Source of the DNA: Planctomycetota bacterium
Lineage (GTDB): Bacteria; Planctomycetota; Phycisphaerae; Sedimentisphaerales; Anaerobacaceae
Assembly (NCBI GenBank): GCA_017885385.1
Contig: JAFNGF010000103.1
Location: 1 to 33,298, forward strand
Length of the DNA stretch: 33,298 nt
Reading direction: 5' to 3'
Under the pieces are notes generated by a model that saw nothing but the letters and a program-made list of their open reading frames with translations, was not told the DNA's origin and ran no database searches. The number at the start of each line of letters is the position of its first letter. The first letter of the stretch is position 1. Made by a program: the position numbers and the translations under genes. Below, in pieces: positions 7,108 through 14,479 of the stretch.

Positions 7108-9078
7108 CTATTCGACTGTGGGCAGGCCGGCGAGAGTCTTTTGCACCTGCTCGGCATAAATACTGCCGGGATACAAATTGATGAAGCTGGTCAGAGTTGC
7201 TCTGGTTTCAGCCAAAAGTTTCTTCTTAAGCTCTAAATTTGTCGCATCCTGCTGGGTCCACTGTCGCCGCTTCAGAAGTCCTAATTCGTACAGTGCCTGC
7301 ATTGCCCCGTCGGTTGCCTGGAATTTTTCGTGCAATTCTTTTAGCTTTTCGGCCCTGGTTTGCTCATCGGCAATGAGTGTGGTTTGGGCCAACAGAATAT
7401 TGTCCCGCAGCGGATCGGCATCGCCGATCTGCGCGAGTATTCTGCTCAAACGCCAGGAATAGTCCTGGCTGTGCGGGTTCAGCATTACGAACTCGGCCAA
7501 ACGCTTTCGGGCGGCCGGGTCTTGCGTTTGATTCTGCGGGCTTATCAGGGTGCGGGTCTGACTTATTCTTCGAGCCAGGTCGATTAGCTTTAGCTCCGTC
7601 ATTACAGAATCGGAAGGCTCTCGAAAAGGCCTCAGAAGTGTTTCACCGGCGCCCGGCTCTTTTTCGACCAGCTTGAGCTGTTGGGCGGCCATTTTCTGGG
7701 CCTCGGCAAGAAGCTCGTCTGCCTCGGTAAATCTGCTCAGACCAGCCCAACGCACGGCGATACGCCATCGCGCCTCCAGCGATTCCGGGGTATTTGCGAA
7801 CTCCCTGTACAGCCTGTACCAGAACTCCGCCGAACGCTCGTGCGGATAGTCAGTGTAAAAATGCAGCACTTCCTTTTGCCCCAAGAGATTGATATCCGGC
7901 GCGTACTCGCCGAGAAGCGCCTTACAGTAAAGTGCGATGAGCATTCGCTTGCTGGTCGAGCGTTTTTTTATCCATTCTGAGTACAGAAACACCGGCATCC
8001 ACCTGGGTCTGCGCGGGCTCATAAACAGCTCGTACTGCTGATTGAGCCATTGCCTTTTTTCCTGATACTTTATCTGGTCAGATACGGCGAACCAGCTCGG
8101 CCACCGGTCGTAGCTTAACTGAATCTGGATTTCCTTTTTGAGCTCTTCTCGCAGCGGTATCGGTTCGGTAGGGTAGAAAAAGCCCTCCAGATACCTTCTG
8201 ACCACAGGGTCTGTAATGGTCTTATCGAGCGCTTCGGTTATGCTGTAGTCCCGAAACTCGACGACGTTTTCAGGATTATTCTCGGCGACGTAAAATTGAT
8301 AGTCCAGCTCGTTAAGTCCGATTTTCGCTTCAAAGACAAGGACGGCTACCAGAAGAGTGGCAGCAGTAAATATCCAGACTATGCCCGGCCGGTACCGCGT
8401 GAAATGGCCTGTGGCCAGAACCTCCGCCGTTATTGTCAGGCCGACCAGCCACGCGCAAATCCAGGGAGCAAAAGAGAATCCCCACTTGGTGGGTTCTACG
8501 CCCCTTGCCCCGCCGAAATACCCCCAGTATAGAAGCTGCGGAGCCATGCACAGGGCTATCGCTACAAAGCGGGAGCGAAAACGAAACGGACGACACGCCG
8601 CAGCAAAACAACTTACCAAAAGGCAAACCGCAAAGCCCGGCAAGTTGGCCAGAAAAAACACCTCCAATATGAATATAAGGCTGTAGTGAAAGCTCAGAAG
8701 CTGAGATATCAACACCGGAACCGCCGCCATAATCCCCATAAGCAGACCAAAAACAAGAATCTGCCATGGGTACTCAAATATGCTTGCGCCTGTCATTATA
8801 AAGCGGTCCAGTCGCCAATTTGGGTCAGCTTGGAGGTCAAATGACCAGAATAAGCCCGTAACTATTCTTGACCAGAAGAAGCAGCATAGCCCGAACACTA
8901 TAACCGCAAGCAGCCAGCATCTCTGGACATTCTTATGGCTGTAGTGCAGCGTAGGCCCAACAGTCATAAAAGACTTCGAGACTGCCTTTGGAGGCTTTTC
9001 CTTCTGTTCTTTGGCCATCGACTTGACGCTCGATTCTTGATTCTCGACGCCCGTATCGTTTCCAGGAGCATCCGGCAT
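7108..9078 (-). CDS. Unknown six-TM membrane protein with helical-repeat C-terminal half
   Basis: I do not recognise a named family for this 656-residue protein. Six hydrophobic segments are visible at about 54-78, 104-130, 133-162, 172-190, 197-222 and 230-252. They are followed by about 400 residues of hydrophilic, mostly helical sequence with TPR-like spacing (AEFWYRLYREFANTPESLEARWR, then LAEFVMLNPHSQDYSWRLSRIL), which suggests a protein-binding scaffold next to the membrane. It follows ahcY by 60 bp on the same strand and may be cotranscribed. The start is uncertain: the first 20 residues are coded partly by a 7-bp repeat array, and no clear ribosome site is seen before 9078 or before the alternative ATG at 9018 (MAKEQKEKPPK). 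The C-terminus ends near the beta-helix gene promoter without an obvious terminator. Confidence 0.7.
   Translation of the reverse strand: MPDAPGNDTGVENQESSVKSMAKEQKEKPPKAVSKSFMTVGPTLHYSHKNVQRCWLLAVIVFGLCCFFWSRIVTGLFWSFDLQADPNWRLDRFIMTGASIFEYPWQILVFGLLMGIMAAVPVLISQLLSFHYSLIFILEVFFLANLPGFAVCLLVSCFAAACRPFRFRSRFVAIALCMAPQLLYWGYFGGARGVEPTKWGFSFAPWICAWLVGLTITAEVLATGHFTRYRPGIVWIFTAATLLVAVLVFEAKIGLNELDYQFYVAENNPENVVEFRDYSITEALDKTITDPVVRRYLEGFFYPTEPIPLREELKKEIQIQLSYDRWPSWFAVSDQIKYQEKRQWLNQQYELFMSPRRPRWMPVFLYSEWIKKRSTSKRMLIALYCKALLGEYAPDINLLGQKEVLHFYTDYPHERSAEFWYRLYREFANTPESLEARWRIAVRWAGLSRFTEADELLAEAQKMAAQQLKLVEKEPGAGETLLRPFREPSDSVMTELKLIDLARRISQTRTLISPQNQTQDPAARKRLAEFVMLNPHSQDYSWRLSRILAQIGDADPLRDNILLAQTTLIADEQTRAEKLKELHEKFQATDGAMQALYELGLLKRRQWTQQDATNLELKKKLLAETRATLTSFINLYPGSIYAEQVQKTLAGLPTVE
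9025..9052. repeat. Heptamer repeat array at the 5' end of the membrane-protein gene
   Basis: Four 7-bp units are visible: GACGCTC, GATTCTT, GATTCTC and GACGCCC. They match the GATGCTC-type arrays inside the GGDEF gene and would encode residues 9-18 of the 656-residue protein if the first ATG is used. Confidence 0.65.
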
Positions 9079-9138
9079 CCCATCAGGGGCGGCAGGGCCG
9101 CAGCTGCCGGACCTGAACGGCGAGTGACAAGTATCGTG

Positions 9139-10398
9139 CTATGTCCCTTCACCGCTGGTTGTAAGATAACCAACCTGCTCGGCGGTAAGTTTGTCTATCT
9201 CAATCGACATTGATTTCAATTTCAGCCTGCTTACCTGCCGCTCTATCTCCGCAGGGACATCATGGACGGCGACAGCAAGTTTGCCCTGGTTTTTTACTAC
9301 ATATTCGGCTTCCAACGCCTGGGTTGAGAAGCTCATATCCATCACGCTTGCCGGATGTCCCTCAGCCGCCGCCAGGTTAATCAACCGCCCCTCAGCGAGC
9401 AGATAAATCCGCTTGTTGTTTTTCAAAACATACTCGTCGACGTGATTTCGGATGCGGCGAGTCACCTTTTTGCTGAGCTTTCTCAGAGCGGGTATATCAA
9501 TCTCAACGTTGAAATGTCCGCTATTGGCTACCACCGCCCTATCTTTCATCACACGGAAATGTTCAGCACGTATGACATTCTTATTGCCGGTCAGTGTCAC
9601 GAACATTTCCCCCATTCTCGCTGCTTGCGCCATGGGCATTACTTCAAAGCCGTCCATAGCTGCCTCAAGGGCCCTGATTGCATCGACTTCTGTAACGGTA
9701 ACGATGGCCCCCATTCCTCTTGCGCGCATAGCAAAGCCTCGGCCACACCAGCCGTAACCTGCCACCACCACTTTTTTGCCGGCCAGAAGGTGTCCGGTCG
9801 CTCGCATAATACCGTCAACCGTCGATTGGCCGGTGCCATAGCGGTTGTCAAATAAATGCTTGGTCGCAGCATCGTTTACCGCGATAACGGGGAACTTTAA
9901 CCTGCCGGCATTTGCCAGCGCCCGCAGACGAAGTACTCCTGTGGTGGTCTCTTCCATACTGGCAATAATCCGGTGGGCTTCTTTTTTTCTGTGGGTGTGC
10001 AGCTCGTTGACCAGGTCCGCGCCATCGTCAAACGTAATGACCGGCTGATGGTCGATAGCTGCGTTTATGTGCTTGTAATAAGTGCTGCGATTTTCCCCGC
10101 AGACAGCAAACACCGGTATTTGATAGTCCTTCACCAGCGAGGCAGCTACGTCGTCCTGGGTGCTGAGCGGATTGGATGCGCACAGCACGACATTGGCCCC
10201 GGCGGCTTTGAGGGTCCTGGCAAGATTAGCCGTCTCGGCGGTTATGTGCAAGCAAGCTGAGACATTCTTGCCCTTTAATGGCTTACTCTCTGCGAACCGC
10301 CTGCGTATCGTCGCCAGAACGGACATATCGTTATCAGCCCACAGAATTCGCTTTTTGCCCTCATTTGCCAAGGATAAGTCTGCTACATCGTACTTCAT
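9139..10398 (-). CDS. ahcY: S-adenosyl-L-homocysteine hydrolase
   Basis: The 419-residue enzyme splits S-adenosylhomocysteine into adenosine and homocysteine in the cytoplasm, using bound NAD, and so relieves inhibition of methyltransferases. Substrate-site signatures include HITAETANLA near 51 and NDAATKHLFDNRYGTGQS at 175-192. The NAD Rossmann loop is AGYGWCGRG at 213-221. The length matches the short archaeal/Thermotoga-like class, which lacks the insertion of the roughly 470-residue bacterial-eukaryotic class. Some members of the short class prefer S-inosylhomocysteine, so the exact substrate is not settled by sequence. AAAGGG lies about 7 nt before the ATG. A repeat-rich gap of about 510 bp separates it from the pilus operon upstream, and an unknown membrane protein follows after 60 bp. 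No metK or methyltransferase gene is adjacent. Confidence 0.95.
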   Translation of the reverse strand: MKYDVADLSLANEGKKRILWADNDMSVLATIRRRFAESKPLKGKNVSACLHITAETANLARTLKAAGANVVLCASNPLSTQDDVAASLVKDYQIPVFAVCGENRSTYYKHINAAIDHQPVITFDDGADLVNELHTHRKKEAHRIIASMEETTTGVLRLRALANAGRLKFPVIAVNDAATKHLFDNRYGTGQSTVDGIMRATGHLLAGKKVVVAGYGWCGRGFAMRARGMGAIVTVTEVDAIRALEAAMDGFEVMPMAQAARMGEMFVTLTGNKNVIRAEHFRVMKDRAVVANSGHFNVEIDIPALRKLSKKVTRRIRNHVDEYVLKNNKRIYLLAEGRLINLAAAEGHPASVMDMSFSTQALEAEYVVKNQGKLAVAVHDVPAEIERQVSRLKLKSMSIEIDKLTAEQVGYLTTSGEGT

Positions 10399-10536
10399 TT
10401 ATGAACCCTTTCCATTCGACAAGCTCAGGATAAGTCAAGAAGCAGTCAAAAATCAGATTCTAAAGCCAACTGCACAGCTTTGCAATCCTTTGTTCCAGCA
10501 AATGCAGATGCAGTGTGTGACCAGATTCTATGGCAG

Positions 10537-10664
10537 GCCCTTGTCATTGCGAGCCCCGACTTGTCGGGGCGCGGCAATCTCAAAACTATCAATGGTAGAG
10601 ATTGCTTCGGTCGCGGAGTTTACCCTGAGCTCAGTCGAAGGGCTCCCTCGCAATGACAATGGGC
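10537..10664. repeat. MITE-like palindromic element of about 128 bp
   Basis: The outer arms TTGTCATTGCGAG (10541-10553) and CTCGCAATGACAA (10647-10659) are perfect inverted repeats, extended by GCCC/GGGC with one extra base. Inner arms GCAATCTC (10574-10581) and GAGATTGC (10598-10605) also pair. A CCCCGACTTGTCGGGG palindrome sits in the left half. There is no coding capacity for a transposase. This arm sequence is familiar from non-autonomous repeats in several environmental bacterial lineages. Confidence 0.75.
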
Positions 10665-10845
10665 TATAAGACCCTGTCACGAACGCTGTTATAGGCCGCC
10701 AGAAAAATTAGTCACACACCGGGTGCAGGTGACGGCACACTGATGTCCACAGGGAGCATGCGCAGAATGTCGGCTTATTGTGAAATTGGTCCGGCTATGC
10801 TGAAAAAGATAGTCGGGCAGGAATTCCGTAAGAAGAAGGTTTTCG

Positions 10846-10897
10846 TTTACCCCGCGATTTATCGCGGGGTCCGTCGCCGTACCGGCGACGGCTAAAC
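10846..10897. repeat. Tandem hairpin element bounded by GTTTA and CTAAAC
   Basis: Two adjacent palindromes, CCCCGCGATTTATCGCGGGG (10850-10869) and CCGTCGCCGTACCGGCGACGG (10871-10891), are bounded by GTTTA on the left and CTAAAC on the right. The right end GGCTAAAC is shared with elements at 21702-21750 and 24921-24979. It lies just past the 3' end of the large pilus-operon gene and could also act in 3'-end formation. Confidence 0.65.
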
Positions 10898-10911
10898 TAA
10901 TCTGGGCCTAA

Positions 10912-13089
10912 TTAACGCCTGGCTGGACCTCGCTGCTGCATATTCATCTCATCCAGCATCATCATATACTCCTCATCCTGCATACCTTCATATTCTTCCG
11001 GCATCGTTGTGCGCTTTTTGGCTGCGCTGAGCCGGCTATCCCAATCTCTAAAAGGCTGGGGCGGCTCCCGTTGAGCTCTTTGGATGTCATAAAACGCCAC
11101 CAGTATTTGCTCAGGCCAATTTCTCGCCTTAACCGGCATGTGTTCTATGTCCATACCATCATAGGTGTAGAGCATATCATGATAAAGCCTGGGATGTAAT
11201 TGTCCCGGACCGGCCCAATCATTCACAGCTACCGCATCCACTAACACCGCTCCGGTGCCGTAGTCTATTGTCTCAGGCACCACGGGCTTGTCTTTCATAA
11301 GCATCGGAGCACTCATAGCAAAAGCAACTCGGCGGTCTTTGGCGCGTTCCTCCGGCTTTGGAGCCTCGGTTTCTACGACCTTGCCGATAACTTCTCCCGG
11401 CTTTACCCTAAACTCCTGACTGTGCCAGTACCCTAAAACGTATTTGGAGACCTGCACAGTGACAGTCTTAGCCGCTTCTTGTATCTCGTTGGCAAAGAAG
11501 TACAATCTTGCCGGAATATGCACGGCTTGAGTTACGTCAGAAAAATTGCTCCATAGAACAACCTGGTTCTTTTCCGAATTGCCTTGTTTGTTTGTGTTTG
11601 ACGGATTCGCACCGGCTATCGGATTAAAAACCCCCAATCGAATTCTGTACCGGTAGATCTTTTTCGGCTCGACCGTATCATCGTGCCCCCAGAATACCAA
11701 AGGCTCACGCATCTTAGAAAGGTCTGTCCTTCGCGTAATCAGAATATCTTGATAGTCATAATAGACGTCACCTGTCGAAGGTCCGGTTGGAACCGCTCGA
11801 GGATTTAGCAAATAGTCTGCATCGATGTCACTCTGAGCTGGAGTCCTGGACCTCGTCCGGCGGTCTTTGTTGTCATAGACCCCGGTCTGCCCGTAAAGTC
11901 CGGTATCATCGTAAGCTCCCTGGCCTGTTCCGCGATCAACGCGGGTTCTTGTGCGTCTCTCTCTGGTGCCGCGCAGGCCCTCTTGACTCTGGGACCCGGG
12001 GTATGTTGCACCGGGCCCGGTTATCGTGCCCGGCCTGGTTGTGGTGCCCGACCTGGTTGTGGTGCCCGGCCTGGTTGCGGCGCCCGGCTGCGTTGCGAAT
12101 ATGCCGCCGCGCCGATCTTCGGGCCTTTGTCCAAGCTGACGCTCCTCCTCCTGCTTTTTCTCCTCCAGAGCCTTGCGTTTATCCTCCAGCTTTTCTTTCT
12201 TCTGCAAGTCCTCAAACTTTCTGTGCAGTAAAGGAGGGAACCACTCCACATTTGCCGATGCAATCTGATAAGCCATCGGCTGCAGCAAATCCATTCTCAC
12301 TTCAGGATTATCAAATTGAAGCAGTTGCACTTTTATTCCGCCGGGCGGCAGATTCTCTGTGTCCTGCATAACCTCAAACATCTGCTTTCGACTGTCAATT
12401 CTGGCACGAGGAACAGTTTGCCAATCACCCCAGCTACCGTCCTGGAGCAGCTCCTGTCTCTGCAACTGCACGGCGGCAAAGACAGGACTTGCCAGGCATG
12501 GGTCGCGCCACTCGATTGGAACATCCGCGGCTGCAAAACACTTGCGAAACTCATCATATAACGCCGCTACACCAAATTTTCCTTCGACCGTGACCAGATC
12601 GATATCGTTCGGCTCGCTTTTACCCTTATCATAGACATTCTGCTGAGTAACCGGTACGACAGGTACGTAAGCCGCCGCTCGGATATGCCCTACTGCCACG
12701 TCGGTGACACTGCCGATTTCAGGGACCCTGTACGGCGCTCTGCCCGCTACTGCCGTGGAGCTATTGTAGGGCAGAGGCAGAAACAGATTCGTATTGACAT
12801 CTTTTATCGAACAGTCCATCATCGCCAGGAAGCGGTCAACCTGAGGCTCATAAGCCGGCCCTGCTGTGGCCGACTGCTTCAGGTTGAACTCTACTTTCTG
12901 GGCTTGCGTCCTAATGTAAGGGTCGATTTCGCCAGGACTGAATTCCCTCTTTTCGTAAGGGACCATATTGGGGCTAAAGACGACCCGCGTCATCAACAGC
13001 CAGATACACACCAGCCCCACCACGCCCAGAACCACCTTTTCAATATGCTCTTCGAGAAGATTGCTGAGTTTTTTACCTATCAGATTCAT
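10912..13089 (-). CDS. Large membrane-anchored protein of the pilus operon, unknown family
   Basis: This 725-residue protein is the third and last gene of the PilM operon, 49 bp after the PilO-like gene. One transmembrane segment is visible at about 17-38 (VVLGVVGLVCIWLLMTRVVF), after a short cytoplasmic end, so most of the chain should lie in the periplasm. A charged helical stretch at about 291-330 (KKEKLEDKRKALEEKKQEEE) is followed by a low-complexity TTRPGT repeat at about 335-360 and an Arg/Thr-rich linker. A more ordered C-terminal half contains YRIRLGVFNP. The last 20 residues hold the motif MQDEEYMMMLDEMNM, echoed inside the PilM-PilN fusion protein of the same operon. Position suggests the role that PilP or other alignment proteins play in connecting the inner-membrane complex to the secretin, but no PilP domain is visible. 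The upstream ribosome site is weak. Confidence 0.72.
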   Translation of the reverse strand: MNLIGKKLSNLLEEHIEKVVLGVVGLVCIWLLMTRVVFSPNMVPYEKREFSPGEIDPYIRTQAQKVEFNLKQSATAGPAYEPQVDRFLAMMDCSIKDVNTNLFLPLPYNSSTAVAGRAPYRVPEIGSVTDVAVGHIRAAAYVPVVPVTQQNVYDKGKSEPNDIDLVTVEGKFGVAALYDEFRKCFAAADVPIEWRDPCLASPVFAAVQLQRQELLQDGSWGDWQTVPRARIDSRKQMFEVMQDTENLPPGGIKVQLLQFDNPEVRMDLLQPMAYQIASANVEWFPPLLHRKFEDLQKKEKLEDKRKALEEKKQEEERQLGQRPEDRRGGIFATQPGAATRPGTTTRSGTTTRPGTITGPGATYPGSQSQEGLRGTRERRTRTRVDRGTGQGAYDDTGLYGQTGVYDNKDRRTRSRTPAQSDIDADYLLNPRAVPTGPSTGDVYYDYQDILITRRTDLSKMREPLVFWGHDDTVEPKKIYRYRIRLGVFNPIAGANPSNTNKQGNSEKNQVVLWSNFSDVTQAVHIPARLYFFANEIQEAAKTVTVQVSKYVLGYWHSQEFRVKPGEVIGKVVETEAPKPEERAKDRRVAFAMSAPMLMKDKPVVPETIDYGTGAVLVDAVAVNDWAGPGQLHPRLYHDMLYTYDGMDIEHMPVKARNWPEQILVAFYDIQRAQREPPQPFRDWDSRLSAAKKRTTMPEEYEGMQDEEYMMMLDEMNMQQRGPARR
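12008..12097. repeat. 18-bp in-frame minisatellite coding for TTRPGT
   Basis: Five consecutive 18-bp units, the best three being GTGCCCGGCCTGGTTGTG with one or two changes, encode a Pro/Gly/Thr-rich linker (TRPGTTTRSGTTTRPGT) on the minus strand. The unit is a multiple of three, so copy-number change would keep the frame and alter only linker length. Confidence 0.8.
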
Positions 13090-13138
13090 ATTTGGCGTCT
13101 CTCATCTCAACTCCATAGGTTTTCAGTTTTTCGCCCCA

Positions 13139-14461
13139 TTACCGTTTGCCCGTTTGGATCTCCGCCTTTAGTTCATCTTTGATCGCTTGGGGCTTAATCG
13201 GCTCGTAGGCCGCCTTATTAAATACGTATTCGCCGATCAAATCCAGCTCCACCGCGGCATCTTCACCATAACGATAGTAATAATGGTCCTGGCTTTCCGG
13301 GTCAACGGCCTTGATGGTGCTTTCCAAGATCGTTATCTGATTATGCTTAAAAGTCTGCTCAGGACCCTCTTCGAAATAACCCTTGAACTTATGCTGCCTG
13401 GCACTGCACAGCTCCTTCATAAAAGGCAGAACTGCGCTGACGCCAACCACAGCCCGGACGCGGAAATGAATTACGTCAATATAACCGTCGCAATACCTTT
13501 GCGTGCAGGGCACGATAAGTGCATCTCCAACCGAACGGACATACCGAGGCTTCTCGACCGTATCTGTCTGCTTGGAGCCTCTTCTGAACCCTGTATAAGC
13601 GCCCCTGCGCCTGCCGTCGCCCAGACTAAAACTTACGTTGATAAGTCGTTTGACCGGCGAGGTGAACACACTTTTTGAGCCGGAGTTCATAGAGTTGACC
13701 GTATTGACAACATCTTCGGTGACCCAGTAACCTAATTGCCAATACCAGCAGTCCTTGACCGCCTCGTCTGCACCTGAATATTTGTACGCTGCCCAGAATT
13801 CGTATCCGCTCAAATCAGTCGCAAGAGTGTAAACGGACGCGGATTTGGCCCTCTCAAGGCAAATCTCTTCTACTATTGTACGGTTGATCTCAGCCGCCTT
13901 TCCAAAGCCATATCCCAAGTACGGCATGGTTTGAGAACTTCTGCCATATAGTGACGCTCTGCCAGCTCCTGCCCCTGTACGCGAACCGGTAGGCGACCGC
14001 TCCAGACTTCTGTCGATCTCGCCTTTGGTAGGGGGGGCGCCGGCTTTTGCCTCGGCCAACAGCCGGTCCACCGACTCACGAAACCGCTGACCAAATTTCT
14101 CGAAAATCAAAGCGGAGGTGGAACGAACATTCGGATCAAGGAATATCTCGTAACTTAATAGCTCTCTCTTAGTCGTTTGCTCTGCCAGCAAAGCTATTTG
14201 GTTGGCGTCCTGGGCATACCGCTCGTGATATTTTTCCTTCTGCTCCAACTGCTCGCGCGGAACAACCTCTATGCTCTGGATGCTTTTTCCCTTATTGACA
14301 CTGTCACTTTCAATTTGCTGCTTGAGCCTGCCGCTGAGCAACTGGTTTGGAATAAAAAGAACTACGGCCACAAGCCCTATTCCAATCGGCAGCAACAGCG
14401 ACGAATTAGTCCTGATGACACTCAATTTTTTTACAAGGTCTTTGAAATTGGGGATATTCAT
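13139..14461 (-). CDS. PilO/Amuc_1100-like pilus inner-membrane protein
   Basis: The 440-residue product has a short cytoplasmic N-terminus, one transmembrane segment at about 20-42 (SLLLPIGIGLVAVVLFIPN) and a coiled-coil-like stretch rich in Gln and Glu (REQLEQKEKYHERYAQDANQ), then a periplasmic domain. This layout, and the place directly after a PilM-PilN protein, match the PilO-like proteins of the PVC superphylum, of which Amuc_1100 of Akkermansia is the known example. PilO proteins pair with PilN to build the inner-membrane alignment ring of type IV pili. The region around 140-180 is a Gly/Arg/Ser-rich linker (GSRTGAGAGRASLYG). Its start has GGTGAG upstream and lies 18 bp after the PilM stop, so the two are surely cotranscribed. 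The family call rests on layout and context rather than a sharp motif. Confidence 0.72.
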   Translation of the reverse strand: MNIPNFKDLVKKLSVIRTNSSLLLPIGIGLVAVVLFIPNQLLSGRLKQQIESDSVNKGKSIQSIEVVPREQLEQKEKYHERYAQDANQIALLAEQTTKRELLSYEIFLDPNVRSTSALIFEKFGQRFRESVDRLLAEAKAGAPPTKGEIDRSLERSPTGSRTGAGAGRASLYGRSSQTMPYLGYGFGKAAEINRTIVEEICLERAKSASVYTLATDLSGYEFWAAYKYSGADEAVKDCWYWQLGYWVTEDVVNTVNSMNSGSKSVFTSPVKRLINVSFSLGDGRRRGAYTGFRRGSKQTDTVEKPRYVRSVGDALIVPCTQRYCDGYIDVIHFRVRAVVGVSAVLPFMKELCSARQHKFKGYFEEGPEQTFKHNQITILESTIKAVDPESQDHYYYRYGEDAAVELDLIGEYVFNKAAYEPIKPQAIKDELKAEIQTGKR

Positions 14462-14479
14462 TTTTGACTCACCAATCTG

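Larger units (their letters stand above)
10399..10911. other. Intergenic region filled with repeats
   Basis: About 510 bp without a supported gene. It holds a MITE-like palindrome (10537-10664) and a tandem hairpin element (10846-10897). It also holds a near-inverted pair made of CCATTCGACAAGCTCAGGA (10412-10430) and a matching sequence ending AGTCGAAGGG (10620-10642). Bases 10690-10840 show nothing recognisable. No SAM or SAH riboswitch pattern was seen before ahcY. Confidence 0.6.

Noticed and set aside
10399-10536. SAH or SAM riboswitch before ahcY
   Set aside because: I could not match the conserved core of any known class; the region reads as dispersed repeats.
10846-10897. Rho-independent terminator after the pilus operon
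   Set aside because: Stems are strong but no T-run follows on the minus strand, and the same feet recur elsewhere, so repeat is the better call; a side role in 3'-end formation remains possible.
11787-12371. 194-codon plus-strand ORF with PAWLWCPAWL repeats
   Set aside because: Antisense shadow of the 18-bp minisatellite and the surrounding pilus-operon gene.
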